DNA from: Chloroflexota bacterium | GTDB lineage: Bacteria; Chloroflexota; Anaerolineae; JAAYZQ01 | Assembly: GCA_018606645.1 (NCBI GenBank) | Contig: JAGVRI010000001.1 | Location: forward strand, 62,001-126,000 | Reading direction: 5' to 3' | DNA: 64,000 nucleotides | Shown: one piece after another, positions 9,301-18,377 of the stretch | How positions within the stretch are numbered: the first letter of the stretch is position 1 | How the letters are laid out: every line of letters starts with the position of its first letter | Notes under the pieces: model-generated | Seen by the model: the letters and a program-made list of their open reading frames with translations, nothing else | What the model was told of the DNA's origin: nothing | Database searches by the model: none | Program-made: the position numbers and the translations under genes

Positions 9301-12300
9301 GCCGCTGACCGTGGTCTTTATGGAACATCGTTGGTATAGCGCGCGGCGGCAGGCCGAGGACGGCGGATACTACTGGGATTGGACCGCAGAAGATATCCCG
9401 GTCCTGACCACCACGGTGACCACCGACGACAAAGGCCAGGCGATCGCCCGTTTCACTCCCAAGAAAGCCGGGAGCTATAGGGTGCGGGCTATCGGCCACG
9501 ACACGCGCGAAAATGAAATTCGCAGCGCCACCTACCTGTGGGTGTGGGGCGGGGATGAAGCGGTAAGCTGGCGGCGGGAAAGCCATAACCGCATCGAACT
9601 GATCCCCGACAAGCAGGAATATCAGCCTGGCGATGTGGCCGAAATCCTGATCCCCTCTCCGTACACCGGGACGGTGCAGGCCTTGGTGACGCTGGAGCGT
9701 GGCCACCTTATGGATACTCAGGTCCGTCAACTCAGGACAAACAGCGAGGTGCTCCGGATCCCCATTACAGAAGACCATGTCCCTACCCTGTTCGTGTCGG
9801 TGCTCATCGTCCAGGGGTCAGAGCAGGCGCCGGACGGCCTGGCCACCTTCAAGATGGGGGTGGTGCGGCTCCCGGTTTCGGTCAAGTCCAAGGAACTGAC
9901 CATCACCCTGACCCCTGACAAGGACATGAGTCGGGGCGAACACTATGGCCCCCGCCAGACCGCAACGTACGATGTGTTGGTCACTGACTCCAAGGGGCAG
10001 CCGGTGGAAGCCGAACTCTCCCTGCGCATGGCAGACCTGGCCGTGCTGGCCCTGGCCGATGAACCCGGTCCTACCCTGCTGGAGACCTTCTGGCGGAATC
10101 GTGGGCTGGGGGTCAGGACGACCACTCCTCTGGTAGTGTCGATGGAGCAGTTCAACCGGGAGTTGAGACCACGAGCCAAAGGAGGGGGTGGAGGAGAAGA
10201 AGGTTTGGTCCGAACCCGCTTCGCTGACACTGCCTTCTGGGACCCCGTGGTGCGCACCGATCGGAATGGCAAAGCTCAGGTGAGCGTGCAACTCCCGGAT
10301 AACCTGACCACCTGGCGGATGCAGGCCCGAGGGGTGACGGCCGACACCAAGGTGGGCCAGACGAATGTGGATATCCTGAGCAGCCTCGATCTCCTGGTGC
10401 GGCCGGTATTGCCTCGTTTCTTTGTGGTGAACGACCGGGCGGAGATCGCGACCATCGTGCACAACAACACCGCCCAGGCACTGGAAGTCCAGGTCAGTAT
10501 CAGTACCGAAGGATTGGCGCTGGAGGGTTCGACCAGCCAGAGCGTCCAGGTGCCGGCCGGAGAGCAGGCCAAGGTGGCCTGGTCGGTCAAGGCGCTGCCT
10601 GTCCGCGAGGCCAAGGTCCGCATGTGGGCCAAGTCGGGTGACCTCTACGACGGGCGCGAGGATACGCTGCCGGTGTATCCGTACTCCACCCCGGAGGTGG
10701 TCTCTACCGCCGGGACCCTGCCAGAAGCGGGACTGCGCCAGGAAATCGTCCAACTGCCTCGGGTCTTTGACCCGACCCAAGGCGAACTCACCATCCAACT
10801 GGACGGGTCTTTGACCGCCGCCACCCAGGATGCCCTCAACTACCTGGAGCATTACCCCTATGAGTGTGTAGAGCAGACGGTGAGCCGGTTCCTGCCCAAT
10901 GTGGTGACCTGGCAGGCGCTGAAGGAAATGGACCTCGATCGGCCCGAGTTGGAGCAGAAACTGGCTCAGATGGTCGGCGTTGGCCTGCAGCGGCTCTACA
11001 ACGAACAGCACTATGATGGCGGTTGGGGATGGTGGGTGTCGGACAAGAGCGATACCTTCCTGACCGCGTATGTGCTCCAGGGGTTGCTCGAGGCCCATCG
11101 CGCCGGTTTTGTGGTCGATGAAGAGGTGATGAACCGGGCGGCTACCTTCTTGCGTGACAACCTGCCTTCGGTGAGTACGGTGGATGAGCCCTGGGAAGCC
11201 AACCGCCTGGCCTACCAGCTCTATGTGCTGGCTGATTATTACACGACCGTCGAGCAGGAAGCCGGCGGACAGTTGGGCCTGGCGGTCCGCCTGTTCGACA
11301 AACGACATCTGCTGAGCCGCTACGGACAGGCTTTGCTGGCGGTTGCTCTGAACCTCCTGGAACCGGAAGAGCCAGCGCGCGTCCAGACGTTGCTCGGCGA
11401 CTTGTCGGGCGATGCCGTCGCCAGCGCCACCGGCATCCACTGGGAAGAGGCCAAACCCGACTATTGGAACATGAACACCGATATTCGCTCCACGGCCATC
11501 GTCCTGTGGGCCATCTCCCGTCTGGAACCAGGCAGCGAGCTGCTGCCAAACGTCGTCCGCTGGTTGATGGCGGTGCGCCAGGATGGCTACTGGGCAACGA
11601 CACAGAACACGGCCTGGACGCTGCTGGCTCTGGTCGAGTATATGCGGGCCAGCGGGGAATTTGAGGGCGACTTTAACTATACGGTCTATCTCAACGGCGA
11701 GCCGTTGCTCAGCGGCGAGGTCTCCAAAGAGACGATCACCGAGAGCCGCAAGCTGCAGATTGAGGTCGCGCGCCTGCTGGTGGACCAGGGCAATCGGCTG
11801 GTGTTGGAGCGCCTTGCTCCCCAGGCCGATCAGACCGGCAAAGGAAAGCTCTACTACTCGGCTTCACTGCGCTACTACCTGCCGGCGGATCAGGTCAGAG
11901 CCCTGGAGCGAGGGATCATCATCGCGCGACAGTACAGCCCCGTGGACCAACCAGGCCGATATGTGGACCAGGCGCAGGTGGGGGAGGTGATCCAGGTCAA
12001 GCTCACCCTGATCGCTCCTTCGGACCTGTACTATGTGGTGGTTGAGGACCCCCTGCCGGCGGGCTGCGAGGGGGTGGACCTCAGCCTGAAGACGACCAGC
12101 GTGGTGGGTCAGCGGCCCGAATTGCGCAACCTGACGGTCGAGCAGGAGGATCGCTGGTATCGGCGCTACGGCTGGGGATGGTGGTGGTTTTCCCATTCAG
12201 AGCTGCGCGACGAGAAAGTGGTGCTGTTTGCCCAGTATCTGCCCCGGGGCACCTACGAGTATACCTATCTCATGCGGGCTTCGGTGCCTGGCCGGTTCCT

Positions 12301-12391
12301 GGTCATGCCGGCCACTGCCTATGAGATGTACTTCCCGGAGGTGTTTGGTCGAAGCGACGGAGCCAGGTTCATCGTCGGGGCAGGAGAGTAG
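6365..12391 (+). CDS. giant alpha-2-macroglobulin family lipoprotein with thioester
   Basis: Bacterial alpha-2-macroglobulin of 2008 residues, a predicted surface or periplasmic trap that covalently captures attacking proteases. The signal peptide ends in a lipobox (LLSGC, lipidated Cys25), followed by a Thr/Pro-rich linker. Next come about four tandem Ig-like Big_5 repeats (about 60-480, each with a FxxPM-type motif), then macroglobulin domains (YTDRPIYRPGQTVYFKA) and the A2M domain (DNLTTWRMQARG). The thioester motif is intact: CVEQ at Cys1501, followed by the alpha-alpha toroid (GGWGWWVSDKSDTFLTAYVL). ATG 6365 is preferred over upstream GTG 6347 because GAGGTG sits correctly before it. It is longer than E. 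coli YfhM (about 1650 residues) mainly through the Big_5 repeats. Confidence 0.93.
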   Translation: MISKQKAIHRWLSVLALLAVLLSGCKPITPRETPTAGEPTATWTPAPPTATPLPLPPPRLLSRSPAPGEEQPLDAPIVLTFDQPMDQASVEAALSISPTLEGGFTWSDDRTVAFAPEPGFERGRRYQVTVDKTARNVEGTAMGEPVVFDFSTVGYLVVSQVIPGPDSEDLDPNTTVTVIFNRPVVPLSAINRQDELPQPLTFMPPVRGKGEWLNTAIYLFRPDGGFLPATHYQARIAAGLSDTSGGILAEDYVWEFTTIRPAALQFSPPNGFRYVGPTDVISVTFNQPMDHASVQTRFSLELDGQPVEGTFRWKGAETATAPETMIFVPDKPLLRSATYSARVAAGARAKAGELAITEEIRWSFATVKEPGVVSTVPQDGEKGVAPDASIQIVFASPMQREGFLDHLTVTPQVTPVYTTWSEYETEVQISFKRDPATSYSVVLDADTPDKYGARLGQATRIRFTTGDLSPYATLATDGRLGTFSAYTETVVYATYRNITQMEVSLYRLSPEEFMRLLSDWEAWDRYVPQEPELIRRWTQRVQAPRNQVRLARLELRTGDGQDLPPGLYYLQMSAPEVKQKTRDYRPSRYMFLKSRLNLVLKQTRTEALVWATDLASGQPVSDLPVNLYSKTSQPAGSGRTDSDGIFQTYTRGQDLWDAFFAFTGEPGSRDFGVAYNGWDEGISPWNFGVDSEFWSSPYQGYVYTDRPIYRPGQTVYFKAIIRADDDAHYSIPTRLQSLQVRINDPQGKELYKRTLSLNDMGTLHDQLVLSEEAPLGSYYIDIQDPAQDFYAGTSFLVAEYKKPEYQVSVTTDRDAYLGGDTIQVTAEATYYFGGPVSDAEVHWSVLSSGYWFNYQCPAGQSCPWYSWSDYEWGAQEDERFYGGFGRLIAEGDARTDAQGRVTFKVPADISKETQSQLFTIEVSVTDISGQQVSNRTAAIVHQGEFYIGIAPHRYLTQVGEEAEVDLLTVDWDSKAVAGVPLTVVFMEHRWYSARRQAEDGGYYWDWTAEDIPVLTTTVTTDDKGQAIARFTPKKAGSYRVRAIGHDTRENEIRSATYLWVWGGDEAVSWRRESHNRIELIPDKQEYQPGDVAEILIPSPYTGTVQALVTLERGHLMDTQVRQLRTNSEVLRIPITEDHVPTLFVSVLIVQGSEQAPDGLATFKMGVVRLPVSVKSKELTITLTPDKDMSRGEHYGPRQTATYDVLVTDSKGQPVEAELSLRMADLAVLALADEPGPTLLETFWRNRGLGVRTTTPLVVSMEQFNRELRPRAKGGGGGEEGLVRTRFADTAFWDPVVRTDRNGKAQVSVQLPDNLTTWRMQARGVTADTKVGQTNVDILSSLDLLVRPVLPRFFVVNDRAEIATIVHNNTAQALEVQVSISTEGLALEGSTSQSVQVPAGEQAKVAWSVKALPVREAKVRMWAKSGDLYDGREDTLPVYPYSTPEVVSTAGTLPEAGLRQEIVQLPRVFDPTQGELTIQLDGSLTAATQDALNYLEHYPYECVEQTVSRFLPNVVTWQALKEMDLDRPELEQKLAQMVGVGLQRLYNEQHYDGGWGWWVSDKSDTFLTAYVLQGLLEAHRAGFVVDEEVMNRAATFLRDNLPSVSTVDEPWEANRLAYQLYVLADYYTTVEQEAGGQLGLAVRLFDKRHLLSRYGQALLAVALNLLEPEEPARVQTLLGDLSGDAVASATGIHWEEAKPDYWNMNTDIRSTAIVLWAISRLEPGSELLPNVVRWLMAVRQDGYWATTQNTAWTLLALVEYMRASGEFEGDFNYTVYLNGEPLLSGEVSKETITESRKLQIEVARLLVDQGNRLVLERLAPQADQTGKGKLYYSASLRYYLPADQVRALERGIIIARQYSPVDQPGRYVDQAQVGEVIQVKLTLIAPSDLYYVVVEDPLPAGCEGVDLSLKTTSVVGQRPELRNLTVEQEDRWYRRYGWGWWWFSHSELRDEKVVLFAQYLPRGTYEYTYLMRASVPGRFLVMPATAYEMYFPEVFGRSDGARFIVGAGE

Positions 12392-12402
12392 ATGTCCAAG
12401 GT

Positions 12403-12430
12403 TTGTCCTGCATCCAGTTCTGAGTATAAT
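12403..12430 (+). promoter_or_regulatory. probable promoter of the ornithine carbamoyltransferase gene
   Basis: A perfect -10 TATAAT (12425-12430) with TTGTCC (12403-12408) 16 bp upstream. The -35 is a modest match. The start codon 12490 lies about 53 bases below the expected transcription start. Confidence 0.55.
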
Positions 12431-12489
12431 GGACAGTCACAGGTCTCAGATGGGCCTGGTCGAGTCGCCAAGCAAAGGAGGATACGTTC

Positions 12490-13491
12490 ATGGGTGTGAA
12501 TTTGCGCAACCGCCATTTTCTCAAACTGCTGGACTTTACCCCGGAGGAGATCAAGTTCCTGCTCAAACTGGCCGCAGATCTGAAGGCAGCCAAGTACGGC
12601 GGCTATGAGCAACCCCGACTCCAGGGGAAAAACATCGCCCTGATCTTTGAAAAGACATCTACCCGCACCCGCTGCGCTTTTGAGGTGGCAGCCTATGACC
12701 AGGGAGCGCATGTCACCTACCTGGGGCCGGAGGGTTCCCAGATCGGCCACAAAGAGTCGATGAAGGATACCGCCCGCGTGCTGGGACGGATGTACGACGC
12801 CATTGAGTACCGGGGCTTTTCCCAGGAGATCGTGGAGGAACTGGCACGATACGCCGGCGTACCGGTGTACAATGGGCTAACCGATGAATTTCATCCGACT
12901 CAGGTCCTGGCCGATATCATGACGATGATCGAGCACAGCGACAAGCCCCTCGACCAGATCGCCTATTGTTATCTGGGCGATGCACGCAATAATATGGGCA
13001 ACTCGCTGATGGTTGGCGGTTGCAAGCTGGGCATGAACGTCCGGTTATGCGCCCCACGGCAGTTGTGGCCCAAAGAAGAACTCGTTCAGACCTGCCGCGA
13101 AATCGCCCAAGAGACCGGAGCGCGGCTGATCCTCACCGAGAGCGTCGATGAGGGAGTCCGAGGCGTGGATTTTCTCTATACCGATGTCTGGGTCTCCATG
13201 GGGGAACCGGAGGCAGTGTGGGCCGAGCGCATTCAACTGCTCAAGCCATACCAGGTGAACATGGACGTCATCCGCAAGACCGGTAACCCGAAGGTCCGGT
13301 TCCTGCACTGCTTGCCCAGCTTCCATAACCGGGAGACCAAGATCGGCGAACAGATCTATCAGAAGTTTGGTCTGGAGGCGATGGAAGTTACCGATGATGT
13401 CTTTGAATCGGAACATTCCATCGTCTGGGACCAGGCCGAAAACCGGATGCACACGATCAAGGCGGTGTTGGTGGCGACCCTTGGCGGGTGA
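12490..13491 (+). CDS. argF: ornithine carbamoyltransferase
   Basis: Transfers carbamoyl from carbamoyl phosphate to ornithine, giving citrulline, in arginine synthesis, or runs in reverse in the deiminase pathway (arcB). Length 333 residues is typical. Signatures are the carbamoyl-phosphate loop STRTRCAFE, the [16 protein letters not shown] region, [11 protein letters not shown] (HPTQ), and the ornithine-binding HCLPSFH with the catalytic Cys. A strong AAGGAGG precedes ATG. No other arginine gene lies nearby, so the sequence does not separate argF from arcB; the long GHKES form is shared by both. The downstream gene overlaps or abuts it. Confidence 0.96.
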   Translation: MGVNLRNRHFLKLLDFTPEEIKFLLKLAADLKAAKYGGYEQPRLQGKNIALIFEKTSTRTRCAFEVAAYDQGAHVTYLGPEGSQIGHKESMKDTARVLGRMYDAIEYRGFSQEIVEELARYAGVPVYNGLTDEFHPTQVLADIMTMIEHSDKPLDQIAYCYLGDARNNMGNSLMVGGCKLGMNVRLCAPRQLWPKEELVQTCREIAQETGARLILTESVDEGVRGVDFLYTDVWVSMGEPEAVWAERIQLLKPYQVNMDVIRKTGNPKVRFLHCLPSFHNRETKIGEQIYQKFGLEAMEVTDDVFESEHSIVWDQAENRMHTIKAVLVATLGG

Positions 13492-15958
13492 AGAAGGGAG
13501 GCCCCAGCCTTCGATACCGGATCAGACGGAGCGCTTCCAGTACCCTTTTACCGCAACCACGATCATTGCCCGCACCGTAGTCCCGCTGCTCCTTTTTACG
13601 TTGGGGCTGGGGTTGCTCACATGGGCCGGGCGTGAATACTATTTCTGGGTGCGGCCCTGGGCGGTGGTGCCCGAAGCGATCCTCGGGGTGCTGTGCTGGG
13701 GGTCTGCCATCTATTTCTTTACTCTCTTGCCGGAGATCGAGGCCGATGCGGAAGGATTGCGGGCGCGCCGCTGGGGACTCTCGTGGAAACAAGTCCCCTG
13801 GCGCGCCATCGCCGACGTGCGCCAGACAGCATCCATCGATCTGCTGGGTTGGGTAGAGTCCTTCTATACGGTATACGTGTGGCAGTCGGTTGCCGGGCGA
13901 TGGGGTCGAGTGCGCCGAGCCTGGCACCGACGCCCTGTTCGGGCGCTTCGCTTCTCCGGCCACATTCGCAATGGCCAGCGATTGCTGGAACTGATCCAGC
14001 AACGCAAGCTCCTTCAAACTTCGGAAGAGCTTCTGCCGTTAGAACCCCGTTGGCGCACGATCGCCCGGCAGATTCCATGGGTCCACGGGGCGGTGTTTGC
14101 TGGATTGTTGACGGTCTACCTCTTCACCTTGGCTCCTAGCGTGTTAGGCGGCGATCCGGGCGAATATCAGTTCGTCCCCCACATCCTCAGCATGGCCCAT
14201 CCCACCGGTACCCCTCTCTACATCCTGCTGAGCAAACTGTGGAGTCTGTGGCCTGTGGGGTCGAGTATCGCCTGGCGGATGAACCTCCTTTCGGCGGTAT
14301 CGGCCAGCCTGGCCGTCATGGTCATCTATCAGCACGTCCACTGGCGCACGCAACGAGTCGTACCCGCCCTGGTCGCTGCGCTAGGTATGGCCTTTGGGTC
14401 TACCTTCTGGGAACAGGCGACCATGGCCGACAAGTATGCGTTCAATGCCTTGATGGTGGCCCTGGTCTTGCATCTGGCTCTGCGGTGGGGTCAGACGCGC
14501 TCGCCAAGAACGCTCCGCCTGTTGGCCTTCACCTATGGACTGAGCCTGGCTCACCATCGGACGATGGTGCTGTTTGCCTTGCCGTTGCTCGGCTACGTCG
14601 GGTGGTTTGAACGGAGTGCGCTCTGGCGCGATCGTCGCCGATTGCTGACATTGACGATCCTGCTGCTTGCCCCGTTGCTCTTCTATCTGTACCTGCCCTG
14701 GGCCGAGGCAAGGAACCTGCCGCCGGCGATGTGGCATCCACGAACGATAGGCGACTGGATCCTGGCCCTCTATGATGAAGGCTGGATCCGGGAGGTGCGG
14801 GTGGTCCCGCTCGAACAACCGGTGACCATTCCCTTCTACCTCGACGTTCTGCGCCGTGACTTTACCTGGGCGGGGGTGGTGCTGGGCCTCGCAGGATTGG
14901 GCACGCTGCTGCGTTATCGCCGACCTGATGCCCTGTTTCTCCTGGCAAATTACCTGCTTCAAGCGGTGCTGGCGGCGAATTACCACGTGCCCCGCCATTG
15001 GGTATTCTTCCTCCCCTCATTCGTCATCTTTGCCTTGTGGATCGGAGAAGGGGCAGGGTGGTTGTGGAGCAACGTCCGAGCGCTGGATCGCCTGGGAAAG
15101 AGGTCCCGGTTGGCGCTGAGCGCCGTGCTTACCGTGGCGCTGTTCGCCATTCCCTGGGTCTCCTTCTCCACGCAGTACCCGATATTCCGTGCGTCGCATC
15201 TCGGCGCAGGGGTGCTGGACCCCTGGCGGCAGGTCCTCAAAGATGGCTACGCGGCCGAACGCCTGGGCAAAGCGATCGCCAAGGTGGCACCACAGGCGAT
15301 CATCGTCTGCGATTGGGAACAGGCCACTCCATTGTGGTATTACCAGCAGGTAGAAGGCTGGCGTCCGGACGTGGAAATTGTCTATCCCATGGAACGGCTG
15401 GAAGAGATGGTGACCCAGGGCCGGCCCGTATATCTGGCCCGGACCCATCCCGGGCTGGCAGACCGCTGGCACCCCACCAACTGCGGCCCGCTCATCGCCC
15501 TTCAGCCGGAACCGGCTTTCGACCTACCTTCGGACATAATGCCCCTCCAGATCCGATTGGGAGACCTTTTTGAACTGGCGGGCTTTGACCCGGCGGAGAC
15601 CATCTTTTACCCGTCGAGCGTAGTGCCTTTGACCTTGTATTGGCGCGCGCTCCGAACTCCACCGGCCGACTATTCGGTCTCACTCCGGCTGATCGACAGC
15701 GCCGGTCGAGCGATCGCCCAGGTGGACAGCCAACATCCCGTGTTGGGAACCTACCCGACGTCGCGATGGGTGGCTCGGGAAGTGGTGGCGGATTATTATG
15801 AACTCCAGCTCCCCGGCGATCTGTCGCCGGGCTCCTACCGGTGGGGAGTGATCCTCTATCGCATGTTGCCTGATGGAAGCTGGGAAAACCTGCGGGTCGC
15901 AGGCACCGACACCGAACTGGCCATCGGCGGGACAATTGAGGTGCGCAAGCGCCCCTAG
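13481..15958 (+). CDS. DUF2723-family polytopic membrane protein (putative lipid-sugar glycosyltransferase)
   Basis: Large membrane protein (about 825 residues) resembling DUF2723/PMT-type glycosyltransferases. Residues about 1-180 have two hydrophobic segments and a short beta-rich stretch ([17 protein letters not shown]) like a bacterial PH domain. The DUF2723 core follows, with a loop [13 protein letters not shown] and multiple helices. A C-terminal soluble beta-sandwich (about 690-825) contains LTLYWRA and YPTSRW, also found in the GT39 protein at 18378-20741. No ATG is available in the right place; TTG 13481, overlapping the argF stop by 11 bases, is the only upstream candidate, so the start is uncertain. 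Donor and acceptor are unknown. Confidence 0.8.
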   Translation: MAGEEGRPQPSIPDQTERFQYPFTATTIIARTVVPLLLFTLGLGLLTWAGREYYFWVRPWAVVPEAILGVLCWGSAIYFFTLLPEIEADAEGLRARRWGLSWKQVPWRAIADVRQTASIDLLGWVESFYTVYVWQSVAGRWGRVRRAWHRRPVRALRFSGHIRNGQRLLELIQQRKLLQTSEELLPLEPRWRTIARQIPWVHGAVFAGLLTVYLFTLAPSVLGGDPGEYQFVPHILSMAHPTGTPLYILLSKLWSLWPVGSSIAWRMNLLSAVSASLAVMVIYQHVHWRTQRVVPALVAALGMAFGSTFWEQATMADKYAFNALMVALVLHLALRWGQTRSPRTLRLLAFTYGLSLAHHRTMVLFALPLLGYVGWFERSALWRDRRRLLTLTILLLAPLLFYLYLPWAEARNLPPAMWHPRTIGDWILALYDEGWIREVRVVPLEQPVTIPFYLDVLRRDFTWAGVVLGLAGLGTLLRYRRPDALFLLANYLLQAVLAANYHVPRHWVFFLPSFVIFALWIGEGAGWLWSNVRALDRLGKRSRLALSAVLTVALFAIPWVSFSTQYPIFRASHLGAGVLDPWRQVLKDGYAAERLGKAIAKVAPQAIIVCDWEQATPLWYYQQVEGWRPDVEIVYPMERLEEMVTQGRPVYLARTHPGLADRWHPTNCGPLIALQPEPAFDLPSDIMPLQIRLGDLFELAGFDPAETIFYPSSVVPLTLYWRALRTPPADYSVSLRLIDSAGRAIAQVDSQHPVLGTYPTSRWVAREVVADYYELQLPGDLSPGSYRWGVILYRMLPDGSWENLRVAGTDTELAIGGTIEVRKRP

Positions 15959-15962
15959 GAAG

Positions 15963-16991
15963 TCACCCCCTTTCGCCTGGCTGTTCCGCCTCTAATCCAC
16001 GTTTCCAGTGAATTTCGGGCCGATGACGGTTGCGCCAGCGCCACAGGAGACCGACCGGATAACCGAGCATTTTGGCAACATCGCCCACCAGGCGGATCAC
16101 GGGGACCAAAAGGACCATCTGGAGCCGATCGAGAGGGCCGTAGGCGTTGAGCATGGGCCATAGACGCCGGTACGGGGTGGCGGTATAGACCCCGGCGCCG
16201 GCCAGGAGGGCCAGGCACCACCACGGCGAATGGAACACCGTCAGGCCGACAAGCAGCGGTCCGGCCCCCAGATAAGTCAGATAGCGGATAAGATGCCGCC
16301 GGCGCCACAGGTCTGCCTTGCCGTCGCCGCGAGCATACCGATAATACTGCTTGAAAAAGGCCAGAAGGTTACTTCGCGGTCGGAAATGCACGACGGCTGC
16401 GGGCACAAACGGGAACGGCCCGTACCGGGCCCGCAGCCGCAGATCAAAAATCAAGTCCTCGCAGTAATCCAACCACTCCGGATACCCCCCGACGGCCTCC
16501 CACGCTGCTTTGCGGAAGGCTACTGAGCGGCTGGAGGGAAGGAACCGCTCCGCTTTGATCTCCCGCAGGTGGGGGAGGACCGTAGCGCCCATTGCCGCCT
16601 CAAATGGGGTGTGGGGGTCCGCCTCAAACCAACCAGAGACCACAGCCACAGCCCGGTGAGGCTCCGGTTGCTCAAAGGGCGTCACCAGCGCCTCGAGCCA
16701 GCCTTTTTCCAGCCGGACGCCCGCATCGGTGGAGGCTATGACCTCCCCCTTGGCTACGGCGATCGCCGCATTGCGGCCGGCTGAGATATTGGCGCCTGGG
16801 TTTCTGAGCACGCGCAGCGGCAACCGCTCCGAGGCGGCCCAGGCGGTCAGCACCTCCCAGGTGCCATCGGTGGATCCGCCATCGACAATCACCACCTCGT
16901 CGGGTGGGTGAGTCTGGCCGGCCAAAGAGTCCAACAACTGCTCAATGGCGGCCCGTTCATTCAACACCGTCGCAATCACGGATACCTTCAC
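15963..16991 (-). CDS. family 2 glycosyltransferase, membrane-anchored
   Basis: Inverting GT-A glycosyltransferase of 342 residues. It opens with the nucleotide-binding strand KVSVIATVLNERAAIEQLL, then VIVDGGSTDGT and the DXD-like ASTDAGV; further acidic residues in YCEDLIFDLRLR fit the ED acceptor motif. Residues about 235-310 hold two to three hydrophobic helices, suggesting a membrane-bound enzyme working on a lipid-linked sugar. GTG 16991 is preceded by GAGAGGGAAA on the minus strand. It converges with the DUF2723 gene, with only 4 bases between the two stops. The sugar specificity cannot be read from the sequence. Confidence 0.9.
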   Translation of the reverse strand: MKVSVIATVLNERAAIEQLLDSLAGQTHPPDEVVIVDGGSTDGTWEVLTAWAASERLPLRVLRNPGANISAGRNAAIAVAKGEVIASTDAGVRLEKGWLEALVTPFEQPEPHRAVAVVSGWFEADPHTPFEAAMGATVLPHLREIKAERFLPSSRSVAFRKAAWEAVGGYPEWLDYCEDLIFDLRLRARYGPFPFVPAAVVHFRPRSNLLAFFKQYYRYARGDGKADLWRRRHLIRYLTYLGAGPLLVGLTVFHSPWWCLALLAGAGVYTATPYRRLWPMLNAYGPLDRLQMVLLVPVIRLVGDVAKMLGYPVGLLWRWRNRHRPEIHWKRGLEAEQPGERG

Positions 16992-17014
16992 TGCGATTTC
17001 CCTCTCACGTCAAT

Positions 17015-17210
17015 AAGATATGCCCGCCGGAAGGCTCGACACCCCTTTGCCCAGGAGTCGAGGCTTCATCCGGTGAACAGTGCAAGATCTACCCGCCTGA
17101 AGGCTCGACTCCAGAATTGACGTACGCACAACCAGGAACCGAGGCTTCAGTAGCTGGGTTTGCGTGAATCCGTTCCGGCTGAAGCCTCCGCTTCCACTGG
17201 ATGCTCGACC
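17015..17210. repeat. intergenic tandem repeat with inverted GAAGGCTCGAC/GTCGAGGCTTC arms
   Basis: The spacer between the GT2 and LysM genes holds two related units: the stretch from 17015 recurs from 17084 (69 bases later) with few changes, and 17051-17067 recurs at 17132-17148. Each unit carries a left arm GAAGGCTCGAC (17030-17040 and 17099-17109) facing a right arm GTCGAGGCTTC (17057-17067) or CCGAGGCTTC (17139-17148), pairing with one or two mismatches. A third degenerate pair is GAAGCCTC (17181) and GCTCGAC (17203-17209). It looks like a REP-type or non-autonomous mobile repeat; no reading frame explains it. Confidence 0.65.
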
Positions 17211-17244
17211 TAGCAACAGCCCTACGACCCCGACCGGACAAGAG

Positions 17245-17273
17245 TTGCAAAATAAGCCAGAATGTGGTATAAT
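17245..17273 (+). promoter_or_regulatory. promoter of the LysM protein gene
   Basis: TTGCAA (17245-17250), 17 bp, then perfect TATAAT (17268-17273). The leader to ATG 17379 is about 100 bases and shows no clear structure. Confidence 0.7.
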
Positions 17274-17378
17274 CTGGCTAATTCCGGGATAGCCCGAACT
17301 GGCGATGCTGGCGGTAAGCACATGGAAGGGCAAGTCTATGGACAAGCCGGGGCTTTGCACGCATAAAGGAATACACCC

Positions 17379-18371
17379 ATGAAATGGAGACATTGGAGTA
17401 TCCTGATCGTTCTGATCCTTCTGAACTATGTGATCTTTAGCACCGCCTTCACCCTGCTGGCTGAAAAGCAACCACCCAGCCTCGTGGGTTCCGTCCGCAC
17501 TCCCAAGCCCACATTCACCCGCATCGAGACCGGGCCGATCGCCTGGAGGGTGTTGCCGACGTGTACTCCCTGTCCCACCAGGACTCCCATCCCTCCCACT
17601 CCAACCATGGGCCTGACTCCTACCCTTGAGAGCACCGTTCCCGTGGACCTGACACCTCCGTATACCCTAACAGTCACCGTCGAAACGCCGCTGCCTGCCA
17701 CCACCGCCGTGCCGACCCCCGGCAACTCGACCATTCACACCGTCCAGCGCGGCGAGACATTGTCTGAAATTGCCAGGCGCTATGGAGTATCGGTCGAGAA
17801 CTTGATGGCGGTCAATAGCCTGAGCGACCCGAACCACCTCGCTGCCGGTCAGACGCTGATCATTCCCGTGGCGAGTACCGCGATGCCTACGGCAACATTC
17901 ACTGCAACCGCCCGTCCTCAACCAACCCGCACCTCCACCCCCAGGCCCAAGCCGCCCAAGCCCACGGCCACTCCCACTCCGGCCAGAAGCCGTTTCCAGT
18001 TCACCGGAGAAGTGATCTGGGACCCGCTGGTCGCGCCCAATTGCAGCGGCCCGGGCATCTCCAAACAGAGCATCATCCGAGACATCCACGGCAACCCGAT
18101 CAACGGGGCACGGGTGGAAGTCAACTGCTATGGCAATGTCTGGCTTTCCCATCCTTCGGGTAATCCCGGCGAATATGAACCCGGCCGTTATGACTTTGCC
18201 TTTGGGCAACTCGCCCCCCAGGACTGGACCTGCACCGCTCGCGTCTTTGATGTCAACGGCCAACCGGTCGCTTCGTCGGAGGTCGTCACCATCCATTTTG
18301 ACACCAACGACTGCCGTCCCGGCGGGATTGGCCATCAGGTGGCCATCGTGAACTGGACCAGGCATTGGTGA
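17379..18371 (+). CDS. membrane-anchored LysM-domain protein
   Basis: Secreted or membrane-tethered protein of 330 residues. An N-terminal hydrophobic helix (about 7-28) is followed by a Thr/Pro-rich linker, one LysM domain at about 122-168 (HTVQRGETLSEIARRYGV, ending in AAGQTLIIPV), a second TP-rich linker, and a C-terminal domain of about 120 residues with three to four cysteines (APNCSG, VNCYGN, WTCTAR, NDCRPG) and a GNPINGARVEV stretch resembling a carboxypeptidase-regulatory-like beta fold. LysM binds peptidoglycan or other GlcNAc polymers, so a wall-bound role is likely. It has its own promoter and converges with the GT39 gene 6 bases away. Confidence 0.85.
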   Translation: MKWRHWSILIVLILLNYVIFSTAFTLLAEKQPPSLVGSVRTPKPTFTRIETGPIAWRVLPTCTPCPTRTPIPPTPTMGLTPTLESTVPVDLTPPYTLTVTVETPLPATTAVPTPGNSTIHTVQRGETLSEIARRYGVSVENLMAVNSLSDPNHLAAGQTLIIPVASTAMPTATFTATARPQPTRTSTPRPKPPKPTATPTPARSRFQFTGEVIWDPLVAPNCSGPGISKQSIIRDIHGNPINGARVEVNCYGNVWLSHPSGNPGEYEPGRYDFAFGQLAPQDWTCTARVFDVNGQPVASSEVVTIHFDTNDCRPGGIGHQVAIVNWTRHW

Positions 18372-18377
18372 CCATCC

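Noticed and set aside
9818-11440. 540-codon open frame antisense to the alpha-2-macroglobulin gene
   Set aside because: Composition is typical of antisense frames in GC-rich genes, it has no recognisable domain, and it lies wholly under a confident gene.
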